From Patulibacter brassicae (GTDB lineage Bacteria; Actinomycetota; Thermoleophilia; Solirubrobacterales; Solirubrobacteraceae), in the NCBI RefSeq assembly GCF_033949425.1, contig NZ_JAXAVX010000003.1:1-64000 (forward strand): a stretch of 64,000 nucleotides of DNA, given 5' to 3'. The position numbers and the translations under genes are program-made. Below are positions 35,023 through 41,872 of the stretch, piece after piece. Under the pieces are notes generated by a model. It was not told the DNA's origin. It did not search any database and was given only the letters and a program-made list of their open reading frames with translations. The first letter of the stretch is position 1. Each line of letters begins with the position of its first letter.

Positions 35023-35915
35023 GCGAGTTCGTCGAGCTCGCGTTCGCCGGTCTCGCGCTCGGCGCCCGCTACGCCCTGGTCGCGCTCGGGTTCGTCGTGA
35101 TCTTCCGCGCGACCGGCGTCATCAACTTCGCCCAGGGCGGCCTGCTCGTCGTGGGCGCGTACCTCACCTACGCGTTCCTCGAGGGCCCCGGCCTGCCCTT
35201 CGCGCTCGCGGTCGTCGCCGCGATGGCGTGCGCCGCCGCGCTCGGGGCCGGGGTGGAGCGGGTCGCGCTGCGGCCGCTCGTGGGCCGGCCGGTCTACGCG
35301 GCGATCATGGTCACCGTCGGCCTGCTCTTCGTGCTCGAACAGACGGTTACGACGATCTGGGGGCCGGACAACAAGACCCTCGGCGACCCGTGGGGCCTGG
35401 ACACCGTCGAGGCGGGCGGTGTCGTCATGGCGGTGAAGGACCTCTGGACGCTCGGCCTCGCGGCCGCCGCGCTTGCCGCGTTCTTCGCGTTCCTCCGCTG
35501 GTCGACGCTCGGCGTCGCCATGCGGGCGACCGCGGCCGATCCCGAGGCCGCGCTCGCGCAGGGCATCAGCGCGGGGCGCATCACCGCGATCTCGTGGGCG
35601 ATCGCGGCGGCGCTGGCGACGGTGGCCGGCGTGACCTTCGCCGCCGGGTCCGACGCGCTCGTCCCGAGCCTCGGCACCGTCGCGCTCGTCGCGTTCCCCG
35701 CGATGATCCTCGGCGGGATGGACTCGCCGGGCGGCGCCGTCGTCGGCGGGCTCGTCATCGGCCTCGTCCAGTCGCTCACCGCCGGCTACCAGCAGGACGT
35801 CCTGCCGTGGGCGGGCGAGAACGTGTCCACGGTCATGCCGTTCGTGGTGATGATCCTCATCCTGCTCGTCCGGCCCTACGGGCTGTTCGGCACCCGGGAG
35901 GTCCGCCGGATCTGA
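35019..35915 (+). CDS. livH: ABC transporter permease LivH
   Basis: A 298-residue permease with about eight membrane helices. LivH features: GLALGARYALVALGFVVIFR, ATGVINFAQGGLLVVGAY, the EAA-like RATAADPEAALAQGISAGRI loop, and FPAMILGGMDSPGGAVVGGL in the C-terminal half. It forms the membrane channel with LivM. ATG 35019 overlaps the ligase stop; its stop shares one base with the livM start (TGATG). Confidence 0.92.
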   Translation: MSEFVELAFAGLALGARYALVALGFVVIFRATGVINFAQGGLLVVGAYLTYAFLEGPGLPFALAVVAAMACAAALGAGVERVALRPLVGRPVYAAIMVTVGLLFVLEQTVTTIWGPDNKTLGDPWGLDTVEAGGVVMAVKDLWTLGLAAAALAAFFAFLRWSTLGVAMRATAADPEAALAQGISAGRITAISWAIAAALATVAGVTFAAGSDALVPSLGTVALVAFPAMILGGMDSPGGAVVGGLVIGLVQSLTAGYQQDVLPWAGENVSTVMPFVVMILILLVRPYGLFGTREVRRI

Positions 35916-37021
35916 TGCTGCGCCGCGGCGGACCCTCGAGCACGATGCACCGGCGGCGCGCCGACGCGGTGCGGCTGTGGCGCACCCCCTGGTCGCGGTT
36001 CGGGCTCGGCCTGCTCGTCCTCGCCTGGATCCTCGTCCCGCAGGTCGTCACCGACGACTTCTGGCTCACCGTCCTGAACTACGCGGGGATCTCGGCGATC
36101 GCCGCGCTCGGGCTGAACCTCCTGACCGGCTACACCGGCCAGATCTCGCTCGGTCACGCGTTCTTCCTCGGCATCGGCGCCTACGCCGCGGCCGAGGTCA
36201 CGCGCTCGAGCGACCTGCCGATCCTCCTCTGGCTGCCGCTCGCGACGCTCCTCGCGGGTCTCGTCGGCGCCGCGATCGGGCCGTTCGCGCTGCGCCTGCG
36301 CGGGCACTACCTCGTCATCGTGACGCTCGGGCTCGTCTTCATCGGCGAGCACCTCTTCCGCAACCTCAAGGACGTCACCGGGGGCAACTCGGGCACCTCG
36401 GTGGCCGCGACGCCGTCGGTCGGCTCGCTGGACTTCGCCGACCTCGACCTGCTCGGCCAGGCGTACTCGCGTCAGCAGGGCTGGTTCTGGCTCATCTGGG
36501 CGCTCGTCGCGCTCACCGCCCTGCTGGCGAAGAACATCGTGCGCACGCGACCGGGCCGGGCGATCCAGGCGATCCGCGACCGGGACCTCGCCGCCGAGGT
36601 CGTGGGCATCGAGGTCGGGCGGCACAAGATCTGGGTCTTCGCGATCTCGAGCGCGTTCGCCGGCGCCGCGGGCGCGCTCTACGGCTCCTACCAGGAGTTC
36701 GTTAGCCCGGACGAGTGGACCCTGTTCCTCTCGATCCAGTACATCGCGATCATCATCGTCGGCGGGATCGGGACGATCTTCGGCACGATCCTCGGGGCGC
36801 TCTTCATCGGCGCGCTGCCGTCGATCATCGAGGAGTACTCGCACTCGATCCCCGGGGTCCAGACCGGCCCCGGCGACGACGGCTTCATCAGCGTCTTCGC
36901 GCTGAACCAGGCGATCTTCGGCGTCCTGATCGTCGCCTTCCTGCTGCTGGAGCCGCGCGGTCTCGCCGCGATCTGGCTCCGCATCAAGACGTACTTCCGC
37001 ACCTGGCCGTTCCGCTACTAG
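35915..37021 (+). CDS. livM: ABC transporter permease LivM
   Basis: A 368-residue permease with nine or ten hydrophobic segments: NYAGISAIAALGLNLLTGYT, GQISLGHAFFLGIGAYAAAE (the LivM hallmark), RLRGHYLVIVTLGLVFIGEH, the coupling loop IQAIRDRDLAAEVVGIEVGR, and YIAIIIVGGIGTIFGTILGA. The start could be ATG 35915 or the internal ATG ten codons later; I keep the first because it overlaps the livH stop by one base. Forms the channel with LivH. Confidence 0.9.
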   Translation: MLRRGGPSSTMHRRRADAVRLWRTPWSRFGLGLLVLAWILVPQVVTDDFWLTVLNYAGISAIAALGLNLLTGYTGQISLGHAFFLGIGAYAAAEVTRSSDLPILLWLPLATLLAGLVGAAIGPFALRLRGHYLVIVTLGLVFIGEHLFRNLKDVTGGNSGTSVAATPSVGSLDFADLDLLGQAYSRQQGWFWLIWALVALTALLAKNIVRTRPGRAIQAIRDRDLAAEVVGIEVGRHKIWVFAISSAFAGAAGALYGSYQEFVSPDEWTLFLSIQYIAIIIVGGIGTIFGTILGALFIGALPSIIEEYSHSIPGVQTGPGDDGFISVFALNQAIFGVLIVAFLLLEPRGLAAIWLRIKTYFRTWPFRY

Positions 37022-37068
37022 CGGGACGCGTCCTCCCACCCGCGGTACGAGCACCAAGGAGAGAGCAG

Positions 37069-38352
37069 ATGGGTCACCGGACACGATGGGGAGCGATCGC
37101 CGCCAGCGCGGTGCTCGCCCTCGGCCTCACCGCCTGCGGCGGAGCCGACAACGACGACGAGGGAGGCGGCGGCGACGGCGCGAGCGCCGGTGCGCCGGCC
37201 AAGGCGCCCGGCTTCGACGGCACGACGATCAAGCTCGCGACGCTCAGCGCGCAGTCCGGGCCGGTCGCGGTCATCGGCAACCCGCTCGTGGCGGGCAACA
37301 AGACGTGGTTCGACCGCCTGAACGCCGAGGGCGGCGTCGCGGGCAAGTACAAGGTCGAGCTCGTCAACGAGGACAACCGCTACGAGGCCGACACGACGGT
37401 CCAGCGGTACAACCGCGTGAAGAACGACGTCACCGCGGTCCTCCAGGTCCTCGGCACCGCGCCGACGCTCGCGCTGCTGCCGCAGCTGCGCCGGGACAAG
37501 ATCGTCGCCGGGCCCGCGTCGCTGGACGGCTTCTGGGTCAAGGAGCCGAACCTCCTGCCGATCGGCGCGCCATACGAGTTCGAGGCCGCCAACGGCCTGG
37601 CGCACTACATCGAGGCCGAGGGCAAGGACAAGACGTTCTGCACCTTCACCCAGGACGACGTCTACGGCGAGGCCGCGCTGCGCGGCGTCGACGCCGAGGC
37701 GAAGCAGGCCGGCATCCAGGTGGCGACGCGGCAGAAGTTCAAGCTCGCCGACAAGGACGTCACCGGGCAGGTCCAGCGCCTGCGCCGCGCGGGCTGCGAC
37801 GCCGTCTCGCTCGCCGCCACCCCGACGGACGCCGCGACGATCTGGGGCACGGCCGCCCGGCTGAAGTTCGCCCCGCGGTGGATCGCCCAGGCGCCGGCCT
37901 GGACGGGCGCGTTCGCGAAGTCGCCGCTGGCGCCCTACCTCCAGCAGACGACCTGGGTCGTCGCGGAGGGCACCCAGTGGGGGGACGAGAGCGTCCCCGG
38001 CATGAAGCAGATGATCGCCGACCAGAAGCAGTACGCGCCGAAGCAGCAGCCGGACATCTACTTCCAGTACGGCTACAACCAGGGTCGCGCGTTCACCGCG
38101 CTGCTCGAGAAGGCGGTCGAGAAGGGCGACCTGTCCCGGGACGGGCTGCTGGCCGCGCTGAACGAGCTCGGCGAGGTCGACTACCAGGGCCTCATCGCGC
38201 CGTACACGTACGGCGCCGACGGCGACCGGACCCCGTCGCGCAGCAACGCGATCTTCTCGATCGACCCGAAGGCCCCGGGTGGCCTGAAGCTCGAGGCGAA
38301 GGACGTCACGTCGCCCGCGGCGCAGGAGATCGAGTTCCAGGCGGCGCCGTAG
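37069..38352 (+). CDS. lipoprotein substrate-binding protein of the liv-type transporter
   Basis: A 427-residue periplasmic-binding (Peripla_BP_6) lipoprotein. Signal and lipobox: ASAVLALGLTACGG, with acylated Cys about residue 23, followed by a Gly/Asp/Ala linker. The two lobes start with TIKLATLSAQSGPVAVIGNP and continue to VQRLRRAGCDAVSLAATPTD. It is closer to ABC receptors for carboxylates and aromatic or fatty acids than to strict LivJ; ligand unknown. ATG 37069 has an excellent AAGGAGAG 5 nt upstream, 48 bp after livM. Strong own ribosome binding fits the higher dosage needed for a binding protein. Confidence 0.9.
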   Translation: MGHRTRWGAIAASAVLALGLTACGGADNDDEGGGGDGASAGAPAKAPGFDGTTIKLATLSAQSGPVAVIGNPLVAGNKTWFDRLNAEGGVAGKYKVELVNEDNRYEADTTVQRYNRVKNDVTAVLQVLGTAPTLALLPQLRRDKIVAGPASLDGFWVKEPNLLPIGAPYEFEAANGLAHYIEAEGKDKTFCTFTQDDVYGEAALRGVDAEAKQAGIQVATRQKFKLADKDVTGQVQRLRRAGCDAVSLAATPTDAATIWGTAARLKFAPRWIAQAPAWTGAFAKSPLAPYLQQTTWVVAEGTQWGDESVPGMKQMIADQKQYAPKQQPDIYFQYGYNQGRAFTALLEKAVEKGDLSRDGLLAALNELGEVDYQGLIAPYTYGADGDRTPSRSNAIFSIDPKAPGGLKLEAKDVTSPAAQEIEFQAAP

Positions 38353-38364
38353 CGCCCGCTCTCG

Positions 38365-38393
38365 GGCCGGCGCGGGCTGCTCCCGCGCCGGCC
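38365..38393 (+). terminator. 12-bp stem terminator of the transporter operon
   Basis: GGCCGGCGCGGG (38365-38376), loop CTGCT, CCCGCGCCGGCC (38382-38393), perfect pairing, 12 bp after the stop of the binding-protein gene. Confidence 0.8.
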
Positions 38394-38410
38394 GTCCGCG
38401 GCGCCGCCGC

Positions 38411-38429
38411 ACCGGTGCCCGGCACCGGT
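38411..38429. repeat. near-perfect palindrome between liv operon and dedA
   Basis: ACCGGTGCC, one central C, GGCACCGGT. It lies between two clear hairpins and could be part of a terminator array or an operator. Confidence 0.5.
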
Positions 38430-38461
38430 CGCGTGGCCGCGCCGCCTTCGCGTGCCGCACT

Positions 38462-38488
38462 CGGCACCCGCCAGACCGGCGGGTGCCG
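38462..38488. terminator. 11-bp stem hairpin upstream of dedA
   Basis: CGGCACCCGCC (38462-38472), loop AGACC, GGCGGGTGCCG (38478-38488), perfect pairing. Third hairpin within 125 bp. Confidence 0.55.
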
Positions 38489-38526
38489 TGGCGCGTTGAC
38501 GCTCGGTGTGCGCCATCCTTCCCGGC

Positions 38527-39153
38527 GTGACCGTGACGCTCGCCGTCTCCTTCACCGAGATCCTGCGCGACTTCGGCTACGCCGGCCTCGCCGCGCTGAT
38601 GCTCGCCGAGACGCTCTTCCCGCCGATCCCCTCGGAGGCGGTCCTGCCGCTGGCGGGCTACCTCGTCGAGCAGGACGACCTGGCGCTGCTGCCGACGCTG
38701 CTGGCCGCCACGGCGGGCGCGATGACCGGGGCGATCGTCCTCTACGAGCTCGCCCGCGCCGGCGGGCGGCCGTTCGCGGAGCGGTTCCTGCGCCGCGCCC
38801 GGATCGACGTGCGGCGCCTCGACGCCGCGGAGGCGTGGTTCGCGCGCCGCGGCCCGGTCGTCGTGCTCGCGGCGCGCTGCGTGCCGGGCGTGCGCAGCGT
38901 CATCGCCCTGCCCGCCGGGGCGCTGCGGATGCCGCGCTGGCAGTACGTCGGCTTCAGCCTCGCCGGCACGCTGCTGTGGAACAGCCTGCTGCTCGGTGCC
39001 GGCTACCTCCTCGGCGCGGAGTGGGAGCGCGTCGAGGACGTCATCGCCCCGCTCTCCAAGCCGCTCCTGGCGCTCGTGGTCCTCGGCGCCGCCGGGGCCG
39101 GCGTCTGGTGGCTGCGCCGCGCGCGGCGCGCCGACGCGCCCGCGGTCGACTGA
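38527..39153 (+). CDS. DedA-family membrane protein
   Basis: About 208 residues, DedA/SNARE-associated family. Signatures: LMLAETLFPPIPSEAVLPLAGYL in the first re-entrant region, GAIVLYELARAGGRPFAERF, and the conserved RCVPGVRSVIALPAGALRMPRWQY with GTLLWNSLLLGAGYLLG. Family members are proton-driven lipid (undecaprenyl phosphate or phospholipid) scramblases/flippases. Two GTG starts are possible, 38506 and 38527; I favour 38527 because the family begins close to the first helix, but the evidence is thin. Confidence 0.85.
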   Translation: MTVTLAVSFTEILRDFGYAGLAALMLAETLFPPIPSEAVLPLAGYLVEQDDLALLPTLLAATAGAMTGAIVLYELARAGGRPFAERFLRRARIDVRRLDAAEAWFARRGPVVVLAARCVPGVRSVIALPAGALRMPRWQYVGFSLAGTLLWNSLLLGAGYLLGAEWERVEDVIAPLSKPLLALVVLGAAGAGVWWLRRARRADAPAVD

Positions 39154-39196
39154 CCGGCGGCCCCGGGCGCCGCCGGGGCGGGCGACGCTCCGCGGA

Positions 39197-39826
39197 TCAG
39201 GCCCGCAGGCCCCGCTCGATGATCGCGCGGCCCTCGTCCAGCGCCCGCCGGACCTCGTCGTCGGTCAGCCGCAGGCGGTCCTGGCGCAGCGAGAGCGCGA
39301 TGACGCCGTTCCAGGCGCCCCAGAGGAACCGCATGCCGTCCTCGGCGGAGATCGGCCGGGCCTCGCCGGCGTCGACGGCGGCCTGCAGGTCGTTCCCGAC
39401 CGCGCCGACGAGCCGCTCGACGCGGTCGGCGATCCGGCGCTCGACGTCGGTGGATCCCCCCTCGGCGGTCGGCTCGAGGATCCGCAGCGCGACGAGGCGG
39501 AACGCGTCGGGTCGCTCGAGGTGGAAGCGCAGGTACGCCTCCCCCGCGTCGAGCACCCGCTGCAGGGGCGACGCCGCGCCGGGCACGTCGCGCATGTAGC
39601 GCTCGTTGACCTCCAGGGCCTCCTCGACGAGCGCGAGGTGCACGCCGTCCTTCGAGCGGAAGTGGAAGTAGACCGAGCCGACGGAGACGTCCGCCCGCGC
39701 GGCGATCTCGTCGATCGTCGTGCGAGCGACGCCCTGGGCGAAGAACAGCTCGCGCGACGCCGCGAGGATCGCCTCCGCGGTGCGCGCCTTGCGCCGCTGT
39801 CCGCGGGTCGGGGTCGGCTCGTCCAC
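39197..39826 (-). CDS. TetR-family regulator, divergent from nitrilase-family gene
   Basis: A 209-residue TetR protein: HTH at about 15-62 (AEAILAASRELFFAQGVART, DVSVGSVYFHFRSKDGVHLA) and the same C-terminal subfamily as the regulator at 25862-26488. GTG start at 39824-39826 with TACACT (minus strand) at 39833-39838, 6 nt upstream. A 28-bp inverted repeat 47 bp upstream covers the divergent promoter and is its probable operator. Confidence 0.88.
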   Translation of the reverse strand: MDEPTPTRGQRRKARTAEAILAASRELFFAQGVARTTIDEIAARADVSVGSVYFHFRSKDGVHLALVEEALEVNERYMRDVPGAASPLQRVLDAGEAYLRFHLERPDAFRLVALRILEPTAEGGSTDVERRIADRVERLVGAVGNDLQAAVDAGEARPISAEDGMRFLWGAWNGVIALSLRQDRLRLTDDEVRRALDEGRAIIERGLRA

Positions 39827-39873
39827 GCCGCGAGTGTACGGCCGGCGCCTCCTGCGCCCCCGGCCCGTTGTTA

Positions 39874-39901
39874 GAGTAGCGCTCAGTTTCGAGCGCTACT
39901 C
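39874..39901. promoter_or_regulatory. TetR-type operator, 11-bp perfect arms
   Basis: GAGTAGCGCTC (39874-39884), 6-bp spacer, GAGCGCTACTC (39891-39901). It ends 13 bp before the hydrolase ATG and abuts its Shine-Dalgarno, so binding would block that gene. Confidence 0.75.
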
Positions 39902-39914
39902 CAAGGAGGCGGGG

Positions 39915-40880
39915 ATGCCGGACACGATCCGGGCGGCGGCGGTGCAGATGGAAGCGGAGGTCGGCAACGTCGACGCGAACCTCGAGATGGCGGACGCGCT
40001 CGTGCGCGCGGCCGCCGCCGAGGGGGCCACGTGGATCGTGCTGCCCGAGTTCTTCGCCTCCGGCGTCGCGAACCGGCCCGAGCTGCGCGACGACGCCCCG
40101 GCGATCGACGGCGCGCCGACCGCGCTCCTGCGGGACCTGGCCCGCGAGCTCGGCGTCCACCTCAGCGGGTCGACGCTCGTCCGCGACGCCGACGACCACG
40201 TCCGCAACGCGTTCCTGCTCGCAGGGCCCGACGGCGCGCTGCTCGGCCGCCACGACAAGGATCTGCCGACGATGTGGGAGAACGCCCTCTACGTCGGCGG
40301 GGGCGACCCGGGGCGCCTGGAGAGCGCCGACGGCCTGACCGTCGGCGTCGCGCTCTGCTGGGAGCTCCTGCGCACGGCGACCGCCGAGCGCCTCGCCGGC
40401 CGCGTCGACCTCGTCGTCGGCGGCTCGGGCTGGTGGAGCATCCCGACCTGGGTCCCGCGGCCGCTCTTCCGCGCCCTCGAGCGCGCGAACCACGAGCGCG
40501 CCGTGCGCGCGCCGGAGCGGTTCGCGCCGTACGTCGGCGCACCGGTCGTCCACGCCGCGCATGCCGGACCGGTCTCCTGCCCGTGGCCGCTGGCCGGATG
40601 CGTCTACAGCGGGCGCTTCGCGGGCGGCGCGGGCGTCTACGACGCCGACGGCTCGACGCTCGCCCTGCGCCGGCGCGACGCGGGGCCCGGCGTGGCGGTC
40701 GCCGAGGTCACGCCGGGCCGGCGGGCACCGCGCCCGCGGCCGGATCGCTTCTGGCTGCAGGAGCGCGGCGCGATCGCCGCCGCCGCGTGGGCGTACCAGA
40801 ACCCGGTCGGGCGGCGGGAGTACCGGCGCGAGCACCGCCGGCGCCTCGACCGCGCCGCCGTCGCGGGACGCGGCCGATGA
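39915..40880 (+). CDS. carbon-nitrogen hydrolase (nitrilase superfamily)
   Basis: A 321-residue amidase/nitrilase-fold enzyme. The Glu-Lys-Cys triad is visible: Glu in WIVLPEFFASGVAN (about residue 43), Lys in LLGRHDKDLPTMWEN, Cys in VGVALCWELLRTATAERL. The usual second Glu can be seen in TMWENALY. It hydrolyses amides, nitriles or carbamoyl groups; the substrate is not evident. ATG 39915 has an AAGGAGG Shine-Dalgarno 5 nt upstream. The stop overlaps the start of a small membrane protein gene. Control by the divergent TetR is likely. Confidence 0.87.
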   Translation: MPDTIRAAAVQMEAEVGNVDANLEMADALVRAAAAEGATWIVLPEFFASGVANRPELRDDAPAIDGAPTALLRDLARELGVHLSGSTLVRDADDHVRNAFLLAGPDGALLGRHDKDLPTMWENALYVGGGDPGRLESADGLTVGVALCWELLRTATAERLAGRVDLVVGGSGWWSIPTWVPRPLFRALERANHERAVRAPERFAPYVGAPVVHAAHAGPVSCPWPLAGCVYSGRFAGGAGVYDADGSTLALRRRDAGPGVAVAEVTPGRRAPRPRPDRFWLQERGAIAAAAWAYQNPVGRREYRREHRRRLDRAAVAGRGR

Positions 40881-41296
40881 GCGCCCCGCCCGACGCGGAC
40901 CGCGCGCCGGTCGCCCCGCTCGTGCGCTCCGGCCTGACGGAGCTCGCGGCCGCCGCCCTCTCCGGCTGGGTCTTCACCGCCTGCCGGACCCGGCCCGACC
41001 TCACCCGCCGGCTCGGGATCCGCAGCACCGCCCGGATCCGCCAGTGGCACCTGGACCTCGCCGCGCTCGGCGCCGCCAGCGTCGCCTGCGGCCTCGCCGT
41101 GCCGGACCCGCCACGGACCGCGGAGCGGGCCCTGCGGATCGGTGCCTGGACGAACGCGATGGCGTTCCTGCCGCTGGCGTTCCGGCCGGACCTCGATCGG
41201 CATCCGGCGTACCTCGCGGCCGTGACGGGCTCGTTCGTCAGCACGACGGTCGGGTTCTGCGGCCTCGCGCTCAGCGCGCGCCGACGCGCGCGCTGA
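40877..41296 (+). CDS. small membrane protein of unknown function
   Basis: 139 residues with about four hydrophobic segments (ELAAAALSGWVFTAC, LDLAALGAASVACGLAV, WTNAMAFLPLAF, YLAAVTGSFVSTTVGFCGLAL). I do not recognise a family with confidence. A positively charged loop RTRPDLTRRLGIRSTARIRQ follows the first segment. ATG 40877 overlaps the stop of the carbon-nitrogen hydrolase (ATGA), so the two are co-translated and probably act together. Confidence 0.75.
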   Translation: MSAPPDADRAPVAPLVRSGLTELAAAALSGWVFTACRTRPDLTRRLGIRSTARIRQWHLDLAALGAASVACGLAVPDPPRTAERALRIGAWTNAMAFLPLAFRPDLDRHPAYLAAVTGSFVSTTVGFCGLALSARRRAR

Positions 41297-41305
41297 GCGT
41301 CCAGC

Positions 41306-41722
41306 CTAGGCCCGCTCGGCGGCGTCGACGAGCAGCAGCGCGTTGCCGTCGGGGTCGCGGAGGAAGACCATCGTCGGGGCGCCCTGCGCGCCCTCCATCA
41401 CCGGGTCCAGGTCGACGCCCGCCGCCTGCAGCGCCGCGTGGTCGGCCCGGAAGTCCGCGCTGTCGAGGACGACGCAGACGCCGCTGGCCGGCGAGAACTC
41501 GTCGCTGGGCACGGGCGGCCGGCCGAGCGCGATCGTCGCCTCGCCGCCGGGCGGCGCGACCTCGACCCAGCGCTGGGGCGCCTCCTCCGGGCCGAACGGC
41601 ACGTCGGCCCGCAGCTCCATGCCGAGCACGCCGGTGTAGAACGCGATCGCGGCGTCCTGGTCGCGGACGGGCAGGACGGTCCGGCCGATGCGGCGGACGT
41701 TCTCGACGGCGGGCGAGCTCAT
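41306..41722 (-). CDS. VOC-family (glyoxalase-like) protein
   Basis: A 138-residue vicinal-oxygen-chelate protein with two beta-alpha-beta-beta-beta modules: RIGRTVLPVRDQDAAIAFYT with GVLGMELRADVPF, then SGVCVVLDSADFRADHAALQ and TMVFLRDPDGNALLLVD. Family members are dioxygenases, glyoxalases or antibiotic-binding resistance proteins; metal ligands are not fully conserved here (first His replaced by Arg/Thr), so a binding role is possible. ATG at 41720-41722 is fixed by AGGAG 6 nt upstream. Confidence 0.85.
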   Translation of the reverse strand: MSSPAVENVRRIGRTVLPVRDQDAAIAFYTGVLGMELRADVPFGPEEAPQRWVEVAPPGGEATIALGRPPVPSDEFSPASGVCVVLDSADFRADHAALQAAGVDLDPVMEGAQGAPTMVFLRDPDGNALLLVDAAERA

Positions 41723-41872
41723 GTGGATCTCCTGGTCTGCGCGACGCCGGCCCGATGCCGGGACGCTCGGATTGATGGACCGGCCCAGGAGCCGGAACTC
41801 ATCGGTCCGGCCGCGGACGTCGCGCCGTCGGCCCCGGCCTGGCGAGCGGCCCCGCCCTCGGGCGCCGGAGCG

